Positions 23,373 through 34,689 are shown, counted from the first letter of the stretch. The stretch: 64,000 nucleotides of DNA from Bemisia tabaci (GCF_918797505.1 NC_092793.1:45496243-45560242), one strand, 5' to 3'. The notes: generated by a model not told the origin, from the sequence alone. Translations and numbers: made by a program.

Positions 23373-24007
23373 CAGGGTAAAAATGATGAGCATTCATCCA
23401 AATCACGTCACAAGTTTTTAATATTCTGATGCTCCGAATGGAGCATGAAATGAATACTCTCCATTCGGAGCATCAGAATATTAAAAACTTGTGACGTGAT
23501 TTGGATGAATGCTCATCATTTTTACCCTGTATAAATATCCTCTCTAACCGCAAACTATTCCCGAGAATATTTTTTATCAGCCCACCCTAACCAACAACCT
23601 CCAAAACGTCAATTTTTAAATGTTCGAAGGATTGTTCCGTAAATTTTAATGTCTGGTCCATTGTGCGGAGAGGGCGAGAAGATTATTTTGCCCGGTTTAT
23701 CCGCCAGAGAGCGCTGGTGAGTCACAGTGTCAAGCTCGCCGGGCAGTTGACGATCCGCTTTAGATGGCTACCGCGAAGTATCCGATCTGAAAATTAAGAC
23801 TATACTTTACAGGATCATTTCTGTAGTAGCATAGTTCTTCCTACTTTCCAATCTTGGAGAGTCCCAACCCACGATGATGAGGTTATCCCTCTCTTCGGAG
23901 CGTGAGGCGGACGGAGCTGGTCCCGTACGATTAGCTACGTCATCGATGATCGCAACTCCTCGGGGGTTAGGAGAGAGGGTTCTCTGAGTGGTTTAATTAT
24001 CAATATA

Positions 24008-24259
24008 TCGACGGTGAAACTACCAAACCACGTATCTCGTTTGCGGTGTCTAAATTCCGCTCTCATTTTATTTCTCTGGAGGAGAACAATTCAATATCAT
24101 TCCTTGAAGTTTTTACAGAATTTTCTTCGCACTGAGAAGAAAAATCACGGAAGTTTTCAAGAATTGACGTTGAGTACTTTCCCATTTAAAAATTAAAGTA
24201 TGACAGGAAGTCTGCGACGTCGCAAACCGAGATACGTGGTTTGGTAGTTTCACCGTCGA
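24008..24259. mobile_element. Family B MITE inserted in the right foldback arm
   Basis: Ends are TCGACGGTGAAACTACCAAA on both strands, with TA at 24,006-24,007 and 24,260-24,261. The uninterrupted left arm (near 20,080, inverted) reads CAATATGTGCTC where excision of this element would leave CAATATATGCTC. The insertion therefore duplicated TA. The 252-bp length and the TA duplication fit a Tc1/mariner-type MITE. The interior matches the 8,169, 12,071 and 62,335 copies. Confidence 0.9.
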
Positions 24260-24516
24260 TATGCTCTTCCCCCATATACCCCTTCCTTCCTGATCGTTGC
24301 AGCGTCTACTAGTAAGATCCAGAGATTGCTAAGTAGATACTGAGTGGATATAGAATGGTAGTCGCATTTCGAATTTGGCTGCCATCTTGAATATTTGTGA
24401 CGTGAGGATGGTTCGGCTTTTGCCGTGCGATCAAAGGCCGGTCCACATACCCGATCCCGATACCGTGTGATGCCAAGAGGGTACAAGATGCGACCATCAT
24501 TCTTTATCTGCCTTAT

Positions 24517-25336
24517 TGAAAAGGATGTACGTCAGTTGACTTTAAAATAAAACTGTGGAGTGTGGACGGATGATGTTAAATGGATAAATCTATGATCTTC
24601 TTCAGTCGTATATGAAAGTGGGTGTGTACTGATTCTGTCCTAATGTACTTTCTTAATCGCGAAAATCGGATCTGAGGTCAAATTTTGTCGCAATTATAGA
24701 GAAACGCTCCGAAAAATGCTTTGCCTCCCTTTTTTATTCGGATCGGACCATTAGCTACCGGCTGAATGATTTTTTATAAATTGTTTTTTAAAGTTTTAGC
24801 TCAGAAATTGCGAATTGTAAGCTGATTAGTGTACCACTGATAAATATTATAGTTGTTGTAATTTTGAATGAAAAGTCCTATGAAGGGAAAATAGAGACAC
24901 GCCCCCCCCCCCGTCCTTGATTCAAGCAGTTATTGAACAGAGTGAAGCTCTGAAATAGAACGGTGTGTGGTCGTAGTAGGGTAGTGTACCGCGTACCACT
25001 CTGCAAGTCAGGAATCGAACCAATCACGTACCAATCGGCCGCCCGAAGAATGACTATTGTCCCGACTCAACTGCGCAGAGAAATCGCCGCCTCGTCACAC
25101 GCGAGATTCCGCGCGAAATTAGATGGCAGCTTCGTTGTTTTGACGTGTGCCACCGTCAACAGATGAGCATCGGTGACTGTTGGAATTCGTACGTCCATCG
25201 TGTCTGGTAGAGCCTCGACCTAGATATGGCGCTTCTCGAACGACGCAGACCCCCGGAAGTACGGTTCGCTGTCCGCATCGGCATATTTTGTGGACCCCAG
25301 TCCAGTCGAAGAAGAAGCTTTTTGGGAGGAGGATGT
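24517..25336. other. Intergenic, no gene recognised
   Basis: AT-rich up to about 24,900, then a C11 run at 24902-24912 and a mixed-composition stretch with short open frames on both strands. I recognise nothing in it. Confidence 0.4.
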
Positions 25337-25590
25337 GGATACGATCGACATGATGCAATCGAAATACAAAAGCGTGAACCTATCGAAGAATGACTGAAAA
25401 CTGGTGAACCGGTGTCGATTCGATCGACATGAATCGATCGGAAAACAATATCGTGAACCGATCGACAGCGACTTAATTTATTTATGGGTTTGTCGATCGA
25501 TTCACGGGGTTGTCGATAGATTTATGGCTGTTGATCGGTCCAAGTTTTTGTTTTTCGAGCGATTCATGTCGATCGAATCGACACCGGGTT
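25337..25590. repeat. Foldback element built of CGATCGA words
   Basis: AACCGGTGTCGATTCGATCGACATGAATCG near 25,408-25,437 is mirrored by CGATTCATGTCGATCGAATCGACACCGGG near 25,560-25,588. Between them GTCGATCGATTCACG-type words recur in both orientations, with further ATCGAAGAATGA and GATCGACATGATG words to the left from 25,340. It is non-coding and resembles other elements here whose interiors are short self-complementary words. Confidence 0.65.
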
Positions 25591-26119
25591 TTTTTTTATT
25601 AAAGTTTTAATCGGAGAGACCCTGAAAAAGTCAGAGAAACCCCCCCCCCCCCCCCCTTCGACAGGTATCGTAGATATCCATGATTTTTGACTTATTAGAC
25701 AGTTGCAAGTGGTTCAATTCAGTTATTGCCATTAAGATCTTCTAGGTTCCTGGCAGTCTGGAAAACTTGAAAAGTCACGGCATTCACAACGACCTAGAAA
25801 AGTCGGGGTAATTCAAGGCATTTACAAGAAGAGGCGTGTACGAAATTTTGCGATCAGCGTTTAGGAGAAGTCAGCGTAATTGGAAGGAAAACAATCTAAG
25901 CGGAAAGGTTGTTCAGGGAAGGATCTGGGTAAGTCAAGGATTCAACAACTTTGGAGTCAGGGAATCGGAAAATGAAGAAATTATAGAAACTGTCGCGATC
26001 GTTGGAGGATGTTGGTCTCCAAAAAAACATCTGCCTAAACAGCGTCGATCGGACCATTTCCCTTTGACGTGTACTTGTTGTTGGTGAGTGTGATGATGAT
26101 GCGATGATGGTGTGACCTA
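25591..26119. other. GTCAGGGA / AAAAGTC microrepeat stretch; C17 tract
   Basis: A C17 run lies at 25640-25656. From about 25,750 the sequence is a loose series of AAAAGTC.CGG, GAAGTCAGCG and GTCAGGGAATC words, like those at 310-380 and 30,005-30,240. No gene is supported. The minus-strand open frame through 25,896-26,363 is arginine-rich and low complexity. Confidence 0.45.
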
Positions 26120-26720
26120 ACAATAATGTTGTGGATCCCTCGGGTGTTTTTTTCGCTAGTTTGCAGTTTGATGTTAGATACGGCGGCTGAACGTCAGTAC
26201 GTGGAATGCGACGTGAGAAAGATGTCTTTTTTATTTCGGAAGTTGGAACGTCGGACTTCCTACGTCCCTCCAAGTTTGGCCGCGGCCGGTGTCGGCCGTC
26301 GCGTCGGCGGCGCTGCCTGTTCCGGCCGTCGCGGCGCGACCCACAGTGGAGTCGGACGTACAATTTTCGACTAAAACAGCAATTTTTGATGTTTGTTTCG
26401 TCATGTTATGAATTTTTAGGGATGATTCTTTCAGAACATTTTATGAGGAAACCGATGGAGTCACTTTCAGTCTGCTATGCTTTGTATTAACAAAGATTTA
26501 AGTTTTTAAAGTTTCCACCGAATATCCGACCTTCTCCGCTGGCTCGCTCCCACTGTGCGGCACGACGAGTCGTCGACCGACCCCTGCTGCTCTTGGACCG
26601 GGTGCGGAACGGAGCGGAGGAGTTCGCCGAGTTGTGCTAGCTTAACGTCCGTAACGTCCCGACGCTCTGTGGACGTTTGTCGGTGGCTCGTCAGACGTGC
26701 GCTGCAAAAATTGCTTGTGA
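26120..26720. repeat. Dispersed repeat family D, copy 1
   Basis: The block around 26,380-26,510 (TTTGATGTTTGTTTCGTC, ATGTTATGAATTTTTAGGG, GAGGAAACCGATGGAG) matches 40,640-40,760. The following block (TTTTTAAAGTTTCCAC, ATATCCGACCTTCTCCGCTG, CACTGTGCGGC) matches 31,630-31,700. The GC-rich part on its left (26,270-26,350) is a run of GCCGTCGCG words. No protein domain is evident. Confidence 0.6.
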
Positions 26721-28029
26721 ACATGGATTAAAATTAGAATAAACATCTTTGAATGAGAAAATTCCTTTTCGTCAAGTAGGTAAGGAACCTTCTTTAAAAA
26801 AAAAAAAAAGCACGGTCGAGTGGAAAATGTGTGTAATTTAAATTAGGTGTTACATATATTATATATTTTTTTTTTTTAAAAAAAAAAAGAAAAAAGAAAA
26901 TGTATTTTTGTCATTTACGAAAAATTAAATTTTCTAAAAATGCAAAAAATTCGTTTGAATTAAGAAAAAACCCTCTTTGAATTAAACAGCTCTCTTCCCC
27001 TAAAAAAAATTTCTTGATCTAAAAAAAAGTTTGCCTTTCCCTGAAATTTTTTTCTTTAAATCCAAGAGGATTTTGTATCAATCCAAGAAAATATACTGTG
27101 CACCGTGAATTGAAAACCGAAAATTAGCATGATTAGGCATTATCGCCTCATAGGAACTTCAGGAAAAAAATTTCTCCCAAGTCAAAACGCCTTCTTTTCC
27201 ATGCATATGCAACACGCACATCCATCGAGTCCATTAGTTACATCCATGCTGAACTATAAAATGTGTTTCGTGTTCTTCGCATCGACGCTAACTGAGATCA
27301 TTATGTTTCTTCTCATTTTAAGACCTAACAGCGCTACTGGTTTCTTTTATAGTTTGCCATTTTCCTCAATACCTTACACCGCAAAAGCAAATAGTGTAAT
27401 TATTTAAGAAAAATCAAAGTATAAAAGAGGTAAAAATCCGTCAATGTTGAAAAATCACTCTTGCTCGATTCCAAAGTCAGCGGTGCTTTTCTCCTACCCG
27501 CTCGTTAAAGTCTCTCGCGTATAATACTGTACACCTCCTCAAGTGGCCTTGCATAGCGCAGTTTTGGAGTTGCATCGCAGTATAAAGGAAAGCATCTGGA
27601 GTGTAAAACTTATTCTTTTCTTGAACCCCCCCCCCCTCCCCCTACCAATAACTAATATGTCTTTCCATGTGCTGCGATTTGATTATAAGCGTAAGGTTCC
27701 CTGTTTTTTCACCTTGAATGTGTTAATGAGTACATCATGAGGAATACCTTTGTATCAAAATGATCTACTTTGGTATTCATCGTCAAATTGTAGTATTTGT
27801 ATTGGGAATGGGCTATTTTGGTGGTGAACCTAGGAGAAAACCTAACTTTTGACGCCGAATTAAACCCTCATCATTCTTAAAACTCCAGTACCGAAAAAGG
27901 TCCTCACTGGCACCTGTCGTCTATGCTACAGACATTTTTTGGAGATCCCAATCTTTCACGGATTATCAGGCTAAAAAAGGTCCTCGCGGGCAACTCGTTG
28001 ATCGAGTTCAGATTTTCAGTCTCTCACCT
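26721..28029. other. Intergenic, AT-rich, no gene recognised
   Basis: Positions about 26,930-27,080 hold several words of the TTTGAATTAAA and CTTGATCTAAAAAAAA type, possibly another microrepeat element. A single diverged unit of the 9,410 tandem repeat lies at about 27,180-27,240. A C11 run lies at 27626-27636. No coding evidence. Confidence 0.4.
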
Positions 28030-28282
28030 CTGCCGTTCTGAGGAAAAACGCCGTACGAATATTCGAGAGTTGCCAAATTTCCTCCAATAAAATGTTCATT
28101 TTTGAGGAGAGTTGTGAATATTTCCACTTAAAACTTTCAGATAATTTAGATCTGGCACTGAATAAAATTCTACGAAAATTTGAAGGGGAAATGTTCATAG
28201 GTTTCCTTGACAATCCGTGTTTTATCGAAGGAAATTTGGCAACGTCTGAAGGCTCATACGGCGTTTTTCCTTAGCACGGCAG
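28030..28282. mobile_element. Family A MITE (CTGCCGTGCTAAGG ends)
   Basis: Left end CTGCCGTTCTGAGGAAAAAC; right end inverted CTGCCGTGCTAAGGAAAAAC. Both continue through CGCCGTA and a TTGCCAAATTTCC word, giving about 60-bp inverted repeats around an AT-rich 130-bp interior. Total 253 bp. CAGATTTT occurs just outside both ends but is offset by some 13 bases on the left, so I do not claim it as a target duplication. Confidence 0.8.
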
Positions 28283-30316
28283 ATTTTAGGGGCCGTGTGC
28301 GCCGGAACCGCGGCAGCCTTCGCTCTTCACACTTGAATCTGGAGTCTCGCGGGTTAACTCCTTCCCGAACCCACGACCACAACCGCGCGACCACTTTCTC
28401 TCTCACTTACTATACTTGCACCCACCCAGCATTCCCCCCCCCCCCCCCCGCTCAACTTCGGGTCCCCGGACGATTCGCGGCTGATCCCCCCATGACCCCC
28501 CCCCCCCCCCCACGCCCCTTGGGGGTACCCCGTGCCCAGTGGTCAATACCCGTCGCTCTTCGACAGTCAAAACACGCTACGACGCGCGCACCCACGTGTA
28601 TAATCGCTTGGGACCCGTCCGTGTAATTAGTCAAATTCTCGGTTTATATTCCTCCTTTCTTCTTAATGGGTGTGGAAGGAAAAATGTAGGCGCGTACAAC
28701 ACGAATTAAAATCTTTTAAAAGTTAACAAAAATTGTTTATAATAAAATCAAAACATAATTTTTGATTTCGGAAGATGGTGTTGCCTGCCGCGTTGCATGA
28801 AACTTAAAAGTCCGAGCCTTTTGTGCCCCTCCAATTTGGGGATTCCAATTTTCAATTTGTTACATTTTACAAGCGTCATTACAACCGCAACGCGTCGCCT
28901 TTCGTTAATATTCCATTTAATATCAATTAATTTTTGGTATAACTGTATAGTCGTGTGAAAATAGACTTGTGTTGTGCTTTCGGTTCAACTGGCTCAAGAG
29001 TTTGAGTGTTAACGGAGTGTTTTGAGTAAGTAATGTGCTTGGCTGTCACTGGATAACTCGCGCTAAAAAGGAAGATCGGACCATCCCAAAAAATGCTTGT
29101 GAGTAATTTATCTCTGTCATTTTCTAAGTAGACGTGCGTACTGTAGAAAGGAAAATATACTTCCAGTTAAAGTAAGAAGAAAATGGAGGGTAAAATATTA
29201 TTGATTTTGGTGAAAATATTCAATATACGTGTGTCCAAAAATTCACATTCAATCATATTTGTTTGTACGGGGATACTGTCATGTGATCATCATCGGCTTG
29301 AAAGCTTAATCAGGATGGATCTTTTCCGAAAAGTGTCATGTATCGTGTCAAGTACTAAATGGATCATCTGTAATAGGATCGAAGCAACACTTAACGAACT
29401 CTCTTTAAAGTCGGAATTTCGGGTAAAATTTTCTCAAAAATTCCGGGCTGATCCAAGGCTTTGTCGCGAGTTAAACCTCAAAGTAGATATACTAAGCTTC
29501 ATTGAAAAAATTATTAGAAGACATACTTTTAAACTAATACAAAATGCTCTGATTTTCCTGCAAAAAATTTACCTTGGGGTTGAGTTTTTTAATGTAAAGA
29601 AATATAACTTAGACATCGATTACAATGATTTTTTTTTGTTCCCAGTAATCACACTTACTCTTATTTATTTGAAACGAATTTTTGAATTGGTTTCATTTTT
29701 TCCCTTTAAATTATAAACAAAATTAAAGTCAGCAAGAAATCTGAATCTGTAGCATTCCATAAGAGACGATTCCTAATTTTATTTTTCACAAATTCGCGTA
29801 AATACTTTTTGGATACTTGTACACGTTCCCCCCTGCTATTTCCTTCTCTAAAATATTTTCAAATATTTTAAAGTGTTCCCCCTTAATAAATATTTGTTGA
29901 TTTTGAATGTTTGACAAACACTACTTTAATCTCTGACTTTAAGATTTTGCAAAATAATCGTGCCGACAGATTTTTTAAACGTTAGGTTGTCTTTTTTGAA
30001 CGGTCAAAGAAAACTCAGGGAAGTCAGGGTATTTTGTCCAACGCGGAACCCATAGAAATCTATTTCCTACAGGCAGAAAATTATATTTTTCTACATTTCA
30101 CGAGTCTGGGCTTAAAATATTCCGCGAAAAAAAATTCTTTTAAAAACCTTTCAGCTCTCCGCGCAAATAAAAATCAATTTCTACGTCCAAAATCCCTGAG
30201 AAGTCAGGGACTCAAAAAATCCAATAAAGTCACCGAGAATGTTTCTTTCATCAACATTTTTTATAAAACACGGAAAATGATTTTGCTGATTTAACAGTTT
30301 TGTAGTTAAAAAAAGC
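28283..30316. other. Intergenic; two C16 tracts and one long AT-rich ORF
   Basis: C16 runs lie at 28434-28449 and 28496-28511, so open frames across them are unreliable. From 29,000 the sequence is AT-rich and holds the 177-codon frame listed separately. GTCAGGG microrepeats occur at about 30,015-30,030 and 30,190-30,210. Confidence 0.4.
29183..29716 (+). CDS. Hypothetical 177-codon ORF, doubtful
   Basis: An ATG-initiated frame (MEGKILLILVKIFNIRVS...) runs to a TAA at 29,714-29,716. It is unusually long for this AT-rich stretch and has no homopolymer or repeat inside. Composition is rich in Ile, Lys, Leu and Phe, as expected from AT-biased non-coding DNA. I see no signal peptide, domain or convincing splice context, although GAGTAAGTAATG near 29,022 could be a donor. 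It could be a chance frame, a young orphan gene or an exon of something larger. I lean to chance. Confidence 0.15.
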   Translation: MEGKILLILVKIFNIRVSKNSHSIIFVCTGILSCDHHRLESLIRMDLFRKVSCIVSSTKWIICNRIEATLNELSLKSEFRVKFSQKFRADPRLCRELNLKVDILSFIEKIIRRHTFKLIQNALIFLQKIYLGVEFFNVKKYNLDIDYNDFFLFPVITLTLIYLKRIFELVSFFPFKL

Positions 30317-30435
30317 ACCCGACATGTTTCAATGTAGATTTTACAATTAAAAAAGTGCTATTTTAACCAACCCCGTGGTTGAATTAGCTTTGCACTAATT
30401 GTAAAATGTACATTAGAAATATGTCGGACAGGTTT
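30317..30435. repeat. About 50-bp-arm hairpin
   Basis: CCCGACATGTTTCAATGTAG...ACAATTAAAAAAGTGC is mirrored by GCACTAATTGTAAAATGTACATT...ATGTCGGACAGG. The centre is TTAACCAACCCCGTGGTTGAA. It is a short inverted-repeat element, non-coding. Confidence 0.7.
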
Positions 30436-33271
30436 TTCAACAATTTAATTGTTGAATCAGTAATCTATTTTTTCCCGTAAGCATATGCGATATTTTCATA
30501 ATATTTTGTTCTGACCAGATATTGAGGGCTTTTACTCGCGGCAGCGCATATTTTAAAATTGTCCCCGAAACGCGAGAGGCGCGTCGTCGCGGATAATCAG
30601 AGCTTACGCGAGAGCGCACTCAACCGCGGAGAGTGACCGCGAATTAAATTAATGATTCCCCAGCCTTTCCCCACAATCCCGGCCGGCACCGCGTCGCTCT
30701 TGAGTCTCAACTTGTTGTTTTAATTTGCTCAATTATTCACCGTGAATCGCTCAATTATGTCTCGCGCCGTGAATGCCCAGTCGTCCGCTCGCGTTTTTCG
30801 CCGATAAAATCTCACCTGGCGACATATTACACTTGCCTCCTTTCCCCTCGCAATTAATTTTAATCGGCGTGCTATTGGGTAGTTTTGTTGGTTTCATTAG
30901 GTGTCATCGTTGAGTAGCAGAACGATACGGATGCACGATTTTTAAGCTTTTCGATTAATTTTTATCGGTGTCCCGCCCAATTTTGACAATAGATTTTGTC
31001 GATCAATCGAAATTCACCGATCGATTAATTTATTATTAATTGGAAGAATAAATCATTGTTAGCTTAAGTGGAACGGAATTTTTCAAAATTTTGTTTGAAC
31101 GCTTCATTCATTTATTTATTTATTTATTTATTTTTTTTTTTTTTTTATTTATTATTTATTTTTTATTTTTTATTTTTTTGATGGGGTCGAATAATTTTGA
31201 TTGCCGTTACTAGTGACTGAAGTCGAAGTGTTTGATCACTAATTTGTATTCTGAAGGTACCGATCAATCAATAATCGGAACATCCCTACAGGATGCAGAC
31301 CGGGTCGCCAGGGAAGAATCGTTGACTCTCATGTACGCTCCCAAAATCAAAATAGAAATCGTGAACACCCTGAAAGTTGTTTCAATACTTTTAATGGATG
31401 CAATAAGGGTTGCGAAGCTGAGGAAAACCTGCGAAAGGCGGGAAAAGTCAAGGAAAAATCGGAAAATTTATATCGCGGTCAGAATTCATTATACCCATCC
31501 CGAATGTTGCTTATGGTATTGTACTTCGTGGCCAGTGGCGATTCTTGAAAGTTGGCAACACTTTATTTCCTCTATTATCTTAAGACTAATGGAACCACTC
31601 TTAAACTTCTCTGTTTCGTATTAACGAAAATATAAACTTTTAAAGTTTCCACGCCGTATCCGACCTCTTCCGTTGTGTCGCTCCACTGTGCGCCGTACCT
31701 TACCGAGCTTGTAAGTTTTGCCTTCGCCTTTAGGTTCAGAGGCTGCCTGGAAATACCTTACGTCATCGACTGTTCTATTTTTAGTTCGCCCAAAGAAAGG
31801 GAGCAAGTCTTGATTATTTTTACGAATTTTTCATTTCCTAAAATTGTTTGCTATATGTAGATCCGAATCAGTGCTCCCATTCCATGCCCGGCAAAAGTTC
31901 CGGGATTCGGAATTTTTTTGTTCCAATTTCTCCCACTCAATGACCGTCAAAAATTCCGGGATTCTGTTTATATTTTTACCAAGTTCCGGATACTGCAAAA
32001 GATCCAGAACATCTCAGGAATTTCAAAAGTTCCGGGACAAAGTCAGGAAAATTTCAAAAGTTCCGGAATTCGGCACTAGTTCCGGGAAATAGAAGCACTG
32101 ATCCGAATGATCCTTCTAAAAACGCCCAGCCCTGGTTCTTCCCCATCATGGCAACCCTGTTGCTCCCCGTCTTAACAAGCTCCGAAGAGCAGGATCATGC
32201 ACACAGCGTGAGGATTCGGGATTGTGCGACCGCACGGTGTAAGCTAGTTAATAGACACGCCCAACAAGTGGTAAGCACTAAGCAGTCGTTAAAGTTTGAT
32301 TATGCTCGATGATGTGTTAAAGAGGCGAAACAAAGTGAGGCCGAGGGCATAACAGACGAATGCGGCTAATGAATGAAAGTTCGGGCTCACCGACTCATCG
32401 AGCACATTCCCACAAGAGCGAGTAACCACTTACTTGCGAGTGCCATTCTAACTCATCATGCCTCATCATCCCATGTTCTTACGTTCTCAATGAGGTCTTG
32501 TTGCCAAACCTCAGTCGCGCCCAGCTTATTAGGGGTCGTCCATTATTAAATGCAGGGGGATCGACTGGGGAGGGGGTCAAGAAGTGCCGTAAGGGGGACA
32601 ATCAGGTGCCAAGTACTGTCTTACTCAAGGCAAAACTTCCTTTCGGAAAAGATGAGGATCACGTAATCCTTTTGGAAAATTTTCCAAATTTGGCAATCAC
32701 GATTGTGCTCAAAACTTTTATGATTTTTGAACGACTTGCCAGAGACAAATTAGCGCTTTTTCTCTTCGCGAATTCAACATTCTTTCTTGTTAAAATACCT
32801 AACTATACCAAAGTTATAATGGCCAAAGTTATTTTACTTCATGGTAGAAAAATCTTTACTGAAATCTTACACTGAATCTTTCTCATACATCGCCCTTGTC
32901 CCGCACACCAAAGAAGAAAGAAAATTTTTATAAACAAAAATTAGTCTTTTGCCTAACCTTTCGTTTTCAATGGTCAGATTGACGTGCGTCAACTTCTGTT
33001 TTTCAGAAGCGGGAAATTTGAATTGAATGTTTCAGTTATACACTCTTTTATACATACAGTTATGTACATTCTTAAGTCGTTCAATTTTTTCAGCGTAAAA
33101 ATTTGACAAGGATACAGTCATTGTGACAATTAAATTCTTATTCTAGCCAGTAGTCAATTTTAGAGTCCTACGCATGAACGAAGCTAGATTCAATTTTTTT
33201 GGGGCGAAGCGAAGGACTATAAATCCTTCACGAAGATTACTTGTAATGAGCGACTAATTGTAAGTCCTGAC
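30436..33271. other. Intergenic, repeat-rich; no gene recognised
   Basis: A TTTA/T-rich microsatellite lies at about 31,107-31,178. Around 31,884-32,092 there is a loose array of AAAAGTTCCGGGA and TCCGGGATTC words. GGGGTCGTCCATTATTAAAT near 32,532-32,551 resembles the edge of a common dispersed element whose kin are at 49,394 and 49,862. Remaining open frames show no domains. Confidence 0.4.
31612..31720 (+). repeat. Family D repeat, copy 2 (partial)
   Basis: CGTATTAACGAAAATATAAAC, TTTTAAAGTTTCCACGCCGT, ATCCGACCTCTTCCG and TCCACTGTGCGCC match the right half of the 26,120-26,720 copy. Only this part is present. Confidence 0.6.
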
Positions 33272-33435
33272 CAGTAGCGAAGCGTGAATGATCGATTATC
33301 AATATTTCCCCATCTGAAGCTATGGTGAAGACTCGATTATGACGGTGTACGTAGCGAATACCATGTTTATCGATCCTTCTTCATAGGTTTCAACGACAGA
33401 TCAATCGATGTATAGTGAAGCACGCCACGCCACTG
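33272..33435. mobile_element. hAT-like MITE, second copy
   Basis: Ends CAGTAGCGAAGCGTGAATG and, inverted, CAGTGGCGTGGCGTGCTTC. The interior GATCGATTATCAATATTTCC, GAAGCTATGGTGAAGA and AGATCAATCGATG matches the copy at 2,507. Flanking octamers GTCCTGAC and ATCCGGAC agree at 6 of 8 positions, consistent with a decayed 8-bp duplication. Confidence 0.8.
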
Positions 33436-34270
33436 ATCCGGACTTAGTACAACAGTAACGCAACAGGTCGCATCAGGCCTGCTAGAAAAAGAAGTTGGAA
33501 GTTGTATACTTTCATAAGTTTTAATGTTTAAGGACTTCTAAAATATTTTCCCTCTTTTTCGAATTAATTTGATAGGAGAAAATGTACACGTTTGAAACTG
33601 CCCCTAACCCGTTTTTTCCAAAATGCGACTCAGCGCGTTTTTCTTGAACTTGGCCCATGCAATCACAACTTTTGTAAGGGAGGAATGGAGCCCAGCTATG
33701 CATGGGCTTACGGCAGTTCTATCTGCAAGTGAGCCTTCAAAAACGACGGCCATAAACGCGGCTTAAACGCGCTTTTTGCGAAAGCGAGAAGTGAAGTCTC
33801 TTTCCGGAAGACACGTTGCGTCGCTGAAAAAGGCGCCCGGAGAGAACGCGGCGCTTTCATCCGACAATCGGTCATTTGCCGGTTTTTTCGCACATCGCGA
33901 CCGATTTTAATCGCGTCGCCTTTCTCGGGCAAGAACCGTCTGTTTAAAACCTCCGAATTTGTTCATTTCCTCACCGCTAATGCTCCGCAGTTAAGATTCG
34001 CCGATCTTGATGGGTGCGAAAATGAATGGCGCAGCCTGAAAAATGGGCACGTGGATTTTAAGCCGAAAATGAGTTTATGTAATTCGGTAAATACGGTTGA
34101 CATGAGATATTCACCGGTTACGTATTCTCATAGATTACGGAGGAAAATAGAAGCAGAACGTTAAAGAAGCGCCTCAAAATATTAAAGTTTTCCTGCCACG
34201 AATTAAAACCCTTTGTCATTGTCTTTTCTTCAAAACACGTGGAATATGAGTATCTCACGTTAGTGAGCTC
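33436..34270. other. Intergenic, no gene recognised
   Basis: Mixed composition. The patch at 33,700-33,940 is GC-richer, with small open frames on the minus strand and no domain. I see nothing else. Confidence 0.4.
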
Positions 34271-34689
34271 CTACCTACTCCTAGAGTACCTGTATAGCGA
34301 GAGTATAGACGGATGTGAATTGTGAAACTCCGAAAATCCATCAGGCTTTCACCGATGCCTCTGCGAATAAAAATAGGGCCCAGAAATGCAGCCAACCTAT
34401 ATGAATTTCAATTATCCAGATCGATTTACTCGTACAATTATTGTACGAAACATCGTTTATAAAGCACGTATTTAACTTAGTTTTTGCATAAATTTACTCA
34501 TTTTGTGGAAGAACGCTCATTTATGTACATTCTTAGCCATCTTGGTTAGAATTGGAATCTACAGACTGGCAGTGAAATTTTGTGCGTTAGAAGTTGGTTA
34601 GAAGGGTGGCTGCACTTTTGGGCCCTAAGCCCTCCATGAAGCGATCTGTCCATACTCTCGCTATATAGGTACTCTACCTACTCCTAGAG
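34271..34689. mobile_element. Inverted-repeat element with 14-16 bp flanking duplication
   Basis: CTACCTACTCCTAGAG occurs exactly at 34,271-34,286 and 34,674-34,689. Between them the element starts AGTACCTGTATAGCGAGAG and ends, inverted, AGTACCTATATAGCGAGAG. The inverted match continues through GTAT(A/G)GAC(G/A)GAT and, further in, GGGCCCA and TGCAGCCA. Length is about 390 bp and it is non-coding. A target duplication this long is unusual for cut-and-paste elements. Confidence 0.75.

Larger units (their letters stand above)
19827..24516. mobile_element. Large young foldback (palindromic) element, interrupted by LINE and MITE
   Basis: The left arm is 19,827-20,551 plus 23,373-23,443, and the right arm is 23,459-24,516, around a 15-nt spacer (23,444-23,458). 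Outer ends read AAGGCAGATAAAGAATGAT on both strands. Without the two insertions each arm is about 800 bp. In the inner 240 bp I compared by eye (ending at AGAGGATATTTATA) only two single-base indels differ, so the arms are very similar and recent, or homogenised. The left arm is split by a LINE (20,552-23,355) and the right arm by a MITE (24,008-24,259). Open frames inside the arms are small and unrecognised. Confidence 0.85.

Noticed and set aside
25896..26363. 155-codon minus-strand open frame
   Set aside because: Arginine-rich low complexity, overlaps a dispersed repeat (family D) and a GCCGTCGCG run; no domain or splice context.
28207..28626. 139-codon plus-strand open frame
   Set aside because: Begins inside a family A MITE and runs through two C16 tracts, giving poly-proline artefacts.
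31107..31178. Possible CRISPR-like or satellite array
   Set aside because: Only an ATTT/T-rich microsatellite; no spacer structure.
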